From: Argyresthia goedartella
Lineage: Eukaryota > Arthropoda > Insecta > Lepidoptera > Argyresthiidae
Direction of reading: 5' to 3'
NCBI GenBank assembly: GCA_949825045.1
Contig: OX463832.1
Span: forward strand, 21,012,552-21,076,551
Length of the DNA: 64,000 nucleotides
The position numbers were made by a program, and so were the translations under genes. Positions within the stretch are counted from its first letter, which is position 1. Each line of letters starts with the position of its first letter. Under the pieces are notes generated by a model that was not told the DNA's origin, ran no database searches, and was given only the letters and a program-made list of their open reading frames with translations. Positions 11,280 to 21,700 of this stretch are shown in pieces.

Positions 11280-12560
11280 AATAATTTGTATATTTACCTG
11301 TCAAATAGGGAATTAAGAATATTATTTAATGTAATTCTTTCATAATTTTTCTTCAGATTGGGACTTAGGCATCCTTTTACCTTGGTACAGAATCTATGGC
11401 TAGTTACACAACTACTAAGATTTTATCAGTTATATAGCAATAAAAAAAAAATTGTTGCTTATTTATTTAAGGATAGTTGGAAACATATTGTATGATTTAT
11501 TGATTGAGACAAATTGATAGATTGAGCCATTAGCAATGAATAAAATCGATGGGAAAAGGGACTTGTAGAGAAATATAGTGAAGGATCTCTGTATAACCGG
11601 GTATTGTACAGTGACAATATTGCCAACAGTCAGCATCAACGCCTGATGGCATATAAATAATATAACCATGTGATCATGAACAACACTCCTACTTCTGTCT
11701 ATTTGATATCTTTACAATCACAAATGCAAGATAAGATCATCAGTCAGCCACCCAAACTGTTGAAAAGTGATTTGTAATTTTTATTTTTTGCAAAGTTAGG
11801 TTAAGTTAAGTTTTTTGGCTATGGCTTATATCTATTATTTTTTTGCATCAATTTGACATAAACTGCATTGATTTAGTTAGATGCAGATTTAAAATTACAG
11901 GTACCTGCAGTATGTCAGTAGATCTATGTCAATTTGACAGAAATATTGTAAGTAATGCAGTGAGTTTGAGTTAGCAATTAAGGAGGCAGCCAGAATTTGG
12001 CTGCATGCTATGCAAAATCCCTTCCTTGCAGCAATAAATAGAGAGAGGACTTGGGGGATCTAGGGGAATGATTTTCAATGTAGGTAGATAGACGATGAGA
12101 TGGGATGGTTAAAACACATGCCTGCTGGAACACAGGAGAGTGATTGGCCATCTATTGTGAATATTTCACATAATTCCCAGAATATGAGTAAGTAATATTC
12201 ATTATAGGAGTTAGGCTTTACTTCGGTATGCTTAAAGATCAGACAGTGTCATTCTGAGCACATGGCATGTGTCTTATTGTCTACAGAAAACAAGACGAGT
12301 ATGGACTATTGGAATCATAAATAAGAACTTGGCAAATGTTTTTATTATTGAACTAGAGCAATGACTTGACGGTCACACCATGTGATGCAAGACTATGTAA
12401 CTATTGCTAAATATGCTCCTTTTGCATTCATTTTAAAGCAGCTTTCTATTTATGTATAGTGAGGATTATGAATTATCTATCCCGATTCACTTTTATATTT
12501 ATAGAAAGTCACAAAAAGTACTGAGTCCTATTGGGAACTGATGACATTTGTTTGTTTACA
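11280..12560. other. gene-free stretch, larp intron 1
   Basis: No supported gene. It includes a fragment reminiscent of LINE coding sequence near 11990-12160 (GCATGCTATGCAAAATCCCT and neighbouring words) that I could not place. Confidence 0.35.
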
Positions 12561-12600
12561 TATTGTTTCAACGAGTAAGATGGAAAAACTCAAAACTCAC

Positions 12601-12957
12601 CTGCCACGGATTGACCTTGGGTATGGGCGCTTCCACAAACTTCTTTGGCTGATCTTCTGAAGACTGCTGAGACTGTTCACCGGTTGCCGAAGCCTCAGTA
12701 TGTGGCTGCGGGGCCTTGTGCGCTTTGGGGGCAGATCTCCGCTCTCTCTCTCTTCTGGACTTGGCAGGCCTCCGACTGTGCGGCATGACGGGCACGAAGC
12801 CCTCCTCCTCTTCATCGTGAGGCCGCGGCGGCGCGTCCGTCATCTCCTCGGGCGCCGACTCTATCTCTATGTTTTCCTTGTTGTCACCCCCCGTTCTAAA
12901 GTTCAGTACGGACGCGTACGAAGGGCCCGCAGCCTCCGCGGACACGCGCGCGGCCAT
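12601..12957 (-). CDS. larp: La-related protein 1 (larp), first coding exon
   Basis: LARP1 proteins bind the 5' ends and poly(A) of mRNAs, notably ribosomal-protein (TOP) mRNAs, and control their translation and stability in the cytoplasm. This exon encodes 119 residues: MAARVSAEAAGPSYASVLNF, a KEN segment, an acidic stretch (HDEEEEGFVPV), a basic RRPAKSRRERERR run, and KKFVEAPIPKVNPW at the end. The (F)VEAP.PKVNPW motif is characteristic of the LARP1 N terminus. The exon ends CCGTGGCAG followed by the donor GTGAGT (12595-12600). The La motif and DM15 repeats are not in the window, so the next exon must lie beyond position 1 across an intron of at least 12.6 kb, or was missed. The start is the first ATG of a GC-rich exon. 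This is a partial gene. Confidence 0.85.
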
Positions 12958-13520
12958 GCCGCCGCTGCGCCGCTGCCCTCGTTATGTAAGTCGGGGCGCG
13001 CTCTCCGCGCCAGCCGCGACTCACGAGCGCGCCTCCATGCTTCAGCACGACGGCATGCTGCCGTCCTAACCCGCAAATGATAACCGAACTTTCCAGATTT
13101 ACCTGACCGCACGGTGCCCTGCCGCGAAGGTCGCACCGGGGACACTCGACTATGACACGAATTCACAACGCGAATAGAACCACTGGCGCAAAATTAGAGC
13201 TAATTCCTTTAGGCACACCGAACTGACCCTGGATGGCCCGTATTTACATCCAAAAAATGCACTTCCGCGGTCGAGTTCCAACTTTTTGGGTACACTGGGC
13301 GCTGCAATAACACTGTAAGAATCTATTCTGATGATAATTCACTTCGAATACGACTTCTCAGAGCAGAAATTCACTAAAGAATCGTATTTTGTTCATCATT
13401 CACACATGTGGTCGGACGCCCAAAAAGGGATTTTTCCGCATCGCACACGGAACTTGCGGAAGGCTGTGACTTCTAATTTTATACGGCCGACATTTTGCCG
13501 CTAGAGGGCGCTAAAACTTC
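12958..13520 (-). promoter_or_regulatory. CpG-rich 5' UTR/promoter of larp
   Basis: The DNA upstream of the larp start is markedly richer in G, C and CpG than its surroundings (densest at about 12700-13180), as expected of a housekeeping promoter and first exon. I see no TATA box in a convincing place. The exact transcription start is not determined. Further open frames here on both strands reflect the GC bias. Confidence 0.45.
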
Positions 13521-13842
13521 AAACGTCCTTGAATGAAAATCGTTCTAAACCTGTATGTTGTGCAGATTTTGTAGTACTTGTGTTTTTTTATGAAAAATAT
13601 TATTCTGCATCATAATCACAACCTATTTTTAGATTTTTGATATTTAATCGTTATCAAATTTTAGGGGTAAGCGTAAATTTGTTTTTAAAAGATTAAATTT
13701 TAATAATTTTTTTACTAAATCGGATAACTTTGTGAACGCCGTATTACCACTTTTTTTGGCTTGTTTTTAAATTATACCAAGCTCAAAGTGACATTGCAAA
13801 ATAAAATACTTGGCTTTGGTTGGTCCGTCCGATTTCTGCGTT

Positions 13843-13961
13843 GAGAATTTCACTAATCAAATATTTATTTAAGTATCGTTCTGTCTCTCTCGATACCGAT
13901 ACTCAGGTTAATCTGTCACGTTCTCTTTAGTCTCTACTTATTAGTTATTAGTGAATTTCTC
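13843..13961. repeat. small inverted-repeat element (MITE-like)
   Basis: GAGAATTTCACTAAT at 13843-13857 is inverted as ATTAGTGAATTTCTC at 13947-13961. The interior contains the imperfect palindrome GTATCG...CGATACCGATAC. Flanks CCGATTTCTGCGTT and CAATTCTAAAACCGG extend the inverted similarity weakly. Non-coding. Confidence 0.5.
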
Positions 13962-14118
13962 AATTCTAAAACCGGCGAAAGCAAATATGGATATAAAAAG
14001 GGTGACCATGGTGCACTGAAATTAAACTATGAAACAAGATCGTATCGATATGTTATTTGTATTTTCTATAAATGACAATCATTGTTATGACATGAAAGTT
14101 TTACATAATATTGTAAAC

Positions 14119-15051
14119 TTAATTTGTATATGCATTTTCAGGGCTTGTAGGGGAATACAGTCCCACTAAATGCCGACAGTTTCGACAATAATGATATACA
14201 TCTTTGCATGAGGTCATTAAATAAGGCAACGGGACACAAAGCCAACAGCAAAATAGGAACAAGAGAACGGCAGACAAATGCGTACATATTGTTATTTTAC
14301 AATTTATAACTGTTATTCCAGTATATCCACAGTCAGGACAAGTAACCGTCATCGGCGTAAAGCCATAATGATAAACTCGCGGGCGCGGTGGTGGTATTGC
14401 ATTATCCACGTAAATATCGAATGCAGCTGCATAATTTGGCGGAGGTGTATGCGTTATAAAAGATGGCGAAGGAATGAAAGTGCCCATCAAACGAGGCCGA
14501 CGAGCATTCAATTTCTGACGTAAAACAAAAGAATATGAAGGGGGTGCACTCGTCAAGGAACACGGCGGTGTTAGCTCAGATAACTGGATGTTTAGAGCAT
14601 GCGATGATGTTGGCTGGCTTCGCGCTAATTGCTTCAAACTATCTAGAAATGACGAGCTAAGCGAACTTTCGTTAATCTTAGCTAATGCCTGTGTAAAAAG
14701 GGAAGCTGGGAGTGTAGATGCTTTAGACAAACTGCGCAGAGGCTGCGAAGTTATTGTATTTAGTATCTTGGAAGGAGGTCTGCTAAAAATCAGTAAAGGT
14801 ATTTGAGAGATGTGAGTTTTTGCAGAGCCTTGTGGATTAGATACGCTGAATTCTTTTGGATTTATAGTCAAGGCTAGTACACTGGAAGTAGTTGTTGCTT
14901 CGTGTTGATTGAAGGATGTCACTGCTACCAATCTGGAGGCAACAGACTCACTGTCTTTTTCTTGGCCTTGTTCATCTCGGTTGGCTCTGTTCGGTCCATG
15001 GCTACATTCAGGGTCACCATAGTTTATATTACTGGGAATCATAATATACAA
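14119..15051 (-). CDS. LITAF-domain membrane protein
   Basis: LITAF/SIMPLE-type proteins are zinc-binding monotopic membrane proteins of late endosomes and lysosomes. The frame encodes 310 residues. Residues 1-200 are Ser/Thr/Pro-rich and low in complexity, with PPSY (170-173) and PPPNY (203-207), the latter a PY-type motif as used by other LITAF proteins to bind WW-domain ubiquitin ligases. The LITAF domain spans about 228-300: a first knuckle CPDC (238-241), a hydrophobic hairpin HLSAVLLFLFCCWLCVPLPY (258-277), then KDVYHYC and a second knuckle CRNC (289-292) with HLVGLY. Usual family length is about 130-160 residues, so the N terminus is unusually long. No intron interrupts the frame. A second Met four codons on could be the true start. 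Paralogue identity is not assigned. Confidence 0.8.
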   Translation of the reverse strand: MYIMIPSNINYGDPECSHGPNRANRDEQGQEKDSESVASRLVAVTSFNQHEATTTSSVLALTINPKEFSVSNPQGSAKTHISQIPLLIFSRPPSKILNTITSQPLRSLSKASTLPASLFTQALAKINESSLSSSFLDSLKQLARSQPTSSHALNIQLSELTPPCSLTSAPPSYSFVLRQKLNARRPRLMGTFIPSPSFITHTPPPNYAAAFDIYVDNAIPPPRPRVYHYGFTPMTVTCPDCGYTGITVINCKITICTHLSAVLLFLFCCWLCVPLPYLMTSCKDVYHYCRNCRHLVGLYSPTSPENAYTN

Positions 15052-15059
15052 TTATATAT

Positions 15060-15675
15060 TATGGCTGGCCTGCTGAAATAAAGATGATTCTCATTTGAAA
15101 TACTTTATATCCGGTTACAATTTTGATGTTTTGACAAAATATAAACATTATTAAATAATAAAGGATAACATTACATGTTTGTTACTGAAAAACTACCTAC
15201 CCACAAGATCTTGAAAATATCTATATGTAAATGTATGTTTTACAATCCAATACGAAAGATAGTCTATCATATAATTCAAATTTAAGCTAAAGTTATGTAA
15301 AGTTCGGAAAAATATGCACTAATCTGCACTATCGTGTCCATATCTGTCAAATCACCTGACAGTTCTCTTTCTTCATGTTAAAACCCTTTGCCTAGAACAT
15401 CTATTAAAAAAAAAACAATATTTTGTCTATTAAAGTAAAGCACTCCATGCATGTAAATATTTTTATAAGGTTTTTCCATGAAAAACGTTATGATAAATTA
15501 ATATAACTAATAAATTGTAAAAATTTAAGCTCTGATATTATACTTACATACTACAGACAGAAAAGTCAATAAATTTTCTATTTATATTTATTTTTTGACA
15601 TGTATAACCATCGACTACGCAAATATATTTTGTAGTCTAGCAACTGTCGTTTATACTGGCTGTCAAAAATATCCA
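15060..15675. other. intergenic region between LITAF gene and RpL4
   Basis: AT-rich, with divergent genes on either side. It probably holds both 5' regions. No element recognised. Confidence 0.4.
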
Positions 15676-15769
15676 TTTCCGGTCTTTTCACTCCTCCGTG
15701 GCATGGCGGATGGTCTTTACCACCGCATATAGTGTTTTTTAGGAGAAATTACTTCGCTATTAAAGCGAT
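15676..15769 (+). promoter_or_regulatory. RpL4 transcription start region with TOP-like tract
   Basis: Pyrimidine runs CTTTTCACTCCTCC (from 15684) and CTTTACC (from 15715) lie just before the start codon and fit the 5' terminal oligopyrimidine signature of ribosomal-protein mRNAs. That signature is regulated through LARP1 in animals, and the larp gene is the neighbour here. If transcription starts at the upstream tract, a nine-codon upstream frame (ATG at 15703, stop ending 15732) would sit in the leader. The exact start cannot be fixed by eye. Confidence 0.5.
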
Positions 15770-18700
15770 ATGGTAAGTTTCAGTATAAATATAATATAAT
15801 ATTAATGTAGTGCTCACTGTGCTTCGGAAAAAGTGCTTATAATATCAATGGTGGACGTGTAATTTAGGGCAGAAAGTGGCCGGACATGGTGTCCGGGGTG
15901 CCCCACGTGTTAGCCTTTCTTTTGCTGAAATATCTTCAATCTGTGTTGTTTGCTTAATGTAAAAGTGATAATCGGTGTAAAGGGCTATTGCCAGTGTATA
16001 ATTATGTAGTATTTTCTCTCCACACTAAATACAGGCCACTCAGTGCATTCATGCATCGGCTTGAAATTTTGATCTATCACGCTTTTAGAAAACTGTTATT
16101 TCATGTTTAGTGCAACAAAGGTTCAATCAGAATATCCATCTATAGTGTAGTAGTGGTAATGATTATCAATTTTTCCCATTTTAAAGTATTAAATGCACGT
16201 AAAACGTAAATAAATAAATTGAGGTTATGTTTTCTTCAACCTCGGTTTCATGTTCCTGTGTGGAGTAGGTTTGAGCACGATCTTTCCGAAGAGGTAAAAT
16301 AAATCCAAACAAGAACTCGCGGCTATGTAAAAACAATAATTTTGATGAAAAACTATTTAAATTTGCAATAATTACTTGTTGATTTATAATTCTACATTGA
16401 TGTGAATTGTTGCCCTAACAACCCCAAACTCTTCCTGATTGTGCTACAATAGCCCTTCAGGTACACTCAAGGGGGATACCAAACCTGTTCCCTTAGGAAA
16501 CAGGGCATTGTCTGTAGACAGGCTTTGTGTCGACATGTGGAACACATTACACTTTTACTGTTAGATTCATATAGGTAATAAATGTTGCAGGGTACCAATG
16601 TCTCTAATAGAAGTTAGTATTAGCTATGTTTTCACTAAATGATTTTTATTGAGAGATCATTTGTGATTCCTACAGCTTTGGCTATTTCTTATTAGCAACA
16701 TTTCTATCATTACTGTGAATTGCACTGTTAAATTATGTGGATATTATTGTGAATAACTATTAAGAGTCAAAACATCTGTTGAATTAGACCATTTGATTAA
16801 AAAATCTGGGTACAGCTCAGTCCTCAAAGAGGTAACTACATAATACATCACACAGTATTCCCAATCCACTCTTTGCTTTCCAGAGTTTATCAGTAGCCCG
16901 ACCGCTTGTGTCGGTGTACTCGGAGAAGAGCGAGGTGGTGCCTGGCACTACTCTACCGTTGCCATACGTCTTCAAAGCACCCATCCGGCCTGACCTGGTC
17001 AACGATGTCCACGTCTCACTCTCCAAGAATGCCCGACAGCCTTACTGCGTGAGCAAGGAGGCAGGTGAGTTAATAATTTAACTTAATATTTATTTTTAAC
17101 TCGCGGACTGAGGATTCTGCACAAATCACAGTTTTTTTTAGCTACTACAATTTTACGGTTTTTGGATTTTTTCCTTTACTTGTGCTGTAAGACTTTGCTT
17201 GATGCCAAATATCATGATTCTAGGTTAACAAGTTCTGATTCCTTTGCCAGTATCAGGCATCTTTTGATTGTGTTGACCTAGCTAGAGGATTGATTTTTTC
17301 ACAGCTCCAACGGACCACAGAACTGAGTATTAACAACTACTTTTTACTTAATACCTCCACGCGTTTCTGAGAAAAGGGTCTTGATGAAGGGTCAGATGGG
17401 CAACAAACTGATCCTCCTACAAGGATTCCCTTATTTGTTGGCTGGAACCGCTTAAATTGATAGTGCCATGTCTTTTATGTTATGTTTTATGTCGGTTATG
17501 TTTTTGCGTGGCAGGGAGCAAGTCATCAATGTAGCTAGGGAGATATCAAGGTTTTCAACAATGTTTTCAATCACCATGACTTCATAATAAGCTGCACTAA
17601 ATGTCCACATCTAGCGACCACCACCATGTTGCTAAGTGTTACTGTGATCTAGTGCGACAACAATGTAGCGACATGGCGTTCTGGGCTCGCTGTGTAGCGA
17701 GTACGGGTGCAGAGTTGTTACGACAAATTCGTCATTTGGCTTCGTATATCAAGAAGTCACCACCGCTTGTGGCTAAGAACTTGATTTGTGTTCTGTGTGT
17801 TGATTTGTGTTAAGAACTTGACTCTTCTCTATTTTATCCTATTTTATATCATATTTTATCTCACACTCTTAAGTAACATCTCAAGAAAAATTTTCGCTCG
17901 CCAGTTTCTATGAGCCCCTGTTTCTAGGTTATTGTATATTATTATTATGTGTTTGAAGGTGAATATTTTACCTCCCCTCATACCGCGCATAAACGGCGAC
18001 GCATCTCCCTAATGACGACAGCTGAGCTGATTTGAAAAAGACTTCGTATCGTCACACACGGGATATGTATGATATACATATAGCCTGGCCGGGCGAGTGA
18101 AGCGTCCAGTTTCGAGATTGGCCAAAAATGCTTTTGTTAGTCTGTTTTCACCTACAGGTCGCATTTTCCAACCGATTTTGACGAAAATTGGCTCACAAGT
18201 TCCTTAATTTAATAAAAAAAATATTAGTCGATCGCCATTTTTGATTGGGGTGAAAAGGGGTAGTTTGCTGTAGCATTGCTTATCGACGGCATTAAGAGGC
18301 ACTAAAAAGGGGGAGTGAAAGGTGGAAAAAGGAGAGAAGTTTGCTGCAGCTTATATATGTCAGCGTAAGATTGTCAAAACCGTTAGTTTTAAACTAACAT
18401 TAGTTTATAAACTATCAACAAATTGTTAACTAGGCCGACAGGGTTTATTATTCACTTTTCTTTTGTTCTTACATTTCAACCTAACATGAAGACTATTCCC
18501 TGGTATTTCCTTTGCAATTCAAGTTTAAACCAGTTCAAAATTTAACTGTTTTATTATAAACTAACGCGTCATATCGTAAGCAGAACGGTACGGTTTACAA
18601 TTTATCGATAGTAGTTTACAATCTAAAAAGAAAACAAACGTTAGATTATAAACTTATGGTTCTGACAGTCTTACGGTGACATATATATGTATATACATAT

Positions 18701-21700
18701 ATAGACGGATTTCAATTACTGTTCTCACGTTGTATATATCATATCCCATAGTGGGTAACCTTCTTAATATATAGCTCGGGATGTAATATAGGAGTACCCG
18801 AATGGCCGAGTAGGCGGTGACCCTGCTTACGAAGCCAAGGGGTTCGAGTCCCGGTGGGGGCAAATATTTGTTTGATGAGAACGGATGTTTGTACCCTAGT
18901 CATGGTTGTTCATCTATCTAAGTATAATATTTATCTATATAAGTCCGTGTATCATTGTCTAGTACCCAAGATACAGGGAATCCTAGTTTGGGGCTAGATC
19001 AATGTGTGTAAATAGTGGCCAATGTATTATTATTTATTATTTATAACCCATAGTGGATAGCCGGCTTAAAAATAATGAAAAGATTTTAATAGAAGTTTAA
19101 ATTATTTGTTTGTGCTCCTAGGCCACCAGACCAGTGCCGAGTCATGGGGTACCGGGCGCGCCGTCGCGCGTATCCCCCGTGTTCGCGGTGGCGGTACCCA
19201 CAGGTGAGATATGCTGGCCCTACACTACGGTTTAAGTTACCGTTTAAGTTAGCTACATTATAGGTTATGAAATGGCTTCATAACACTAATACCTGAAAGT
19301 TGTATGTGTTTGCCTATTTTTTTAGTTTATTGATTGTTATTCCTTCACGCCCAAACTAACTAACCGATTTGTCTTAAATTTTTAAGCTAGGCATAAAAGG
19401 AATATAAAATTATAAAATTACAGTCGATTTCGATAGCATTTCACAAAAATGTAAACAAGCCAATTTACACATGATTACTCCGTAACTGCTTACATTTGAA
19501 TATCAATCCTGAACACTTTCACATACCAAGGAATCATTTATTGTTCTTACATCATTTCGACACCAAGTAACTCCCCTAAGATAGTTATTTTATTGCAAAA
19601 TTATCGGACGACGAATATTTCAATAGTTTGTAAAAAGTCATATAATTTTTTACTCATCAAAGCGCATCAAAGTCATTTTGTCTTTGGAAATCAGTGTGGT
19701 TCATTCTTTTGAATCGATCCGATTAAATCGATCAATCGGTTTGATTGATAAAATAGTTAGTTACTCACAAAATTCGTGAAGGAAAAGTATAGAACAAAAT
19801 ATGTCGATGATCTCGCCGCATCTAAAAGAGTAACTGTGTTGCGCCTTCCTCCATATCACTATGAGTTGAATCCAATAGAACTGATTTGGGCACTGGTCAA
19901 ATCTTACGTAGGAAGAAATAATAAATCTTTTAAAATGGCAGAAATAAAAAAAATGCTAAAAGAAGGATTGGCGAGAGTCGAAGCAGAACAATGGGCTAAA
20001 TGCGACGGTCACGTTCAAAACTAAGAGGAACGTTGGAAAAAATTATATGGCTTTATGGATATGGCTAGCGACGCTGTAACTCAGCCTTTTATTATAAATG
20101 TGACCGATGATGACACATCAAGTGATGATGAATCTGTCACAAGCGAATGACGCGCGTCAGGTTGGGATATTTCTCTGTCTACTGTTATTTTCTATTCTAC
20201 AAAATTTTCTAAAACAATTTAATTAAGTTTTTTAGTATGATGCTAGAGCTCGTCTAAGCTGAAATTACGCGCCCCACTCCTTGGTTTTGTACTACTTATA
20301 TAAAAAAGTCGATCGAAAATCGACAGCGAACTATATCTCTTTGATCAATGCCTTTGACATCAGTGAAGGTACAACACTCAAATCTCACTCAATCATAGAG
20401 TCAACTGACACTTTTGTTTACATTATTGTGAAATGCTATCGAAATTTTCGTGATCACAGAAATTTGTAAGGCAGAGAAGAGCAAACAAACTGCTATTCGC
20501 ATAAAACACTAAACGAGGCTGATTCACTGGATGAAGGTGTCATAGATTGTCTGATAAAGGCCAATGAGCTGCTTGCTGATAGCTAATGAAAAGAAATATA
20601 AATATAAATGTACGATTCCTTTGGATTCCTCTGGGCACAACTTATTGTTTTGTTATATGTCAAGCATAAATTGATTTGGTCGTCCCCGCAATCTTAACTC
20701 ATTGTGCTTCAATCATAATGAGTTCACTACGGCGGGGCACAGCAACTTTCTTTTCTCTGACGCCGAATATGTGAACACATGTCGATGTCACCAGTAGTGA
20801 AATACAAATGCACATTAGTCTTCTATCCATTTCATCAAACAGGCTCATAAATGAAAAGCATTGCCATAGTTTTCATTAGTAAAATAGATAATTGCAATGA
20901 AAACAAAACAGAAAGCCTATAAGACTAAAAGTAATCCCACTTTTACAGAAAATACTTAGCTAACATTATGTGGGCACGCGATCGACGCTTTCGCTTTTAT
21001 TTTGTTTCATATCTATTTCTATTATTCTCTAACTGCGAATATCAATAAATTAGAACGTATCATTATTATTAGGCGATTGGGCCGTTCTGAATGTTTTTTG
21101 TGCACTTCCAGCCGTGACTATAGCCGCCATCAGCAAACTCGATCGGAGATTATCATCAACATAATGACCGCCATATTGACATCACCGTGTCCCTTTAGGT
21201 CCGGACAGGGTGCCTTCGGTAACATGTGCCGCGGCGGACGCATGTTCGCGCCGACGAAGCCGTGGCGCCGCTGGCACCGGCGCGTCAACCTGCGCCAGCG
21301 TCGCGCTGCGGTCGCCGCCGCCGTCGCTGCCGCCGGCGTGCCCGCGCTCGTGCAGGCCAGGGGTGAGTGCGCACCTCTTTGTGACAAGGTCATTCATTAA
21401 TTTCTCCTACCTTGTGACACGGTCATTCATTCATTTCTCCTACCTTGTGACACGGTCATTCATTCATTTTTCCTACCTTATGCTTATGACTCAGTCTCGT
21501 CTTTATCGCCCATTTAATCGCGACTAAATGTCAACATTCGCGACTCACACAAAAATATAACATATCGCGAAAAGTCCCGCGGGGCCTGCTACGGGTGCTG
21601 TGACATGATCATTCATTCAATTCTCCTACCTTGTGAAACAGTCATTCAATCATTTCTTCTACCTTCTGACACGGTCATTCAATAATTTTTCCTACCTTTT

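Noticed and set aside
12700..13166. Plus-strand and second minus-strand frames overlapping the larp first exon
   Set aside because: Shadows produced by the GC-rich larp exon and leader; arginine-rich low-complexity translations.
21130..21397. Minus-strand frames of 71-87 codons
   Set aside because: Antisense shadows of RpL4 exon 4, whose coding strand is certain.
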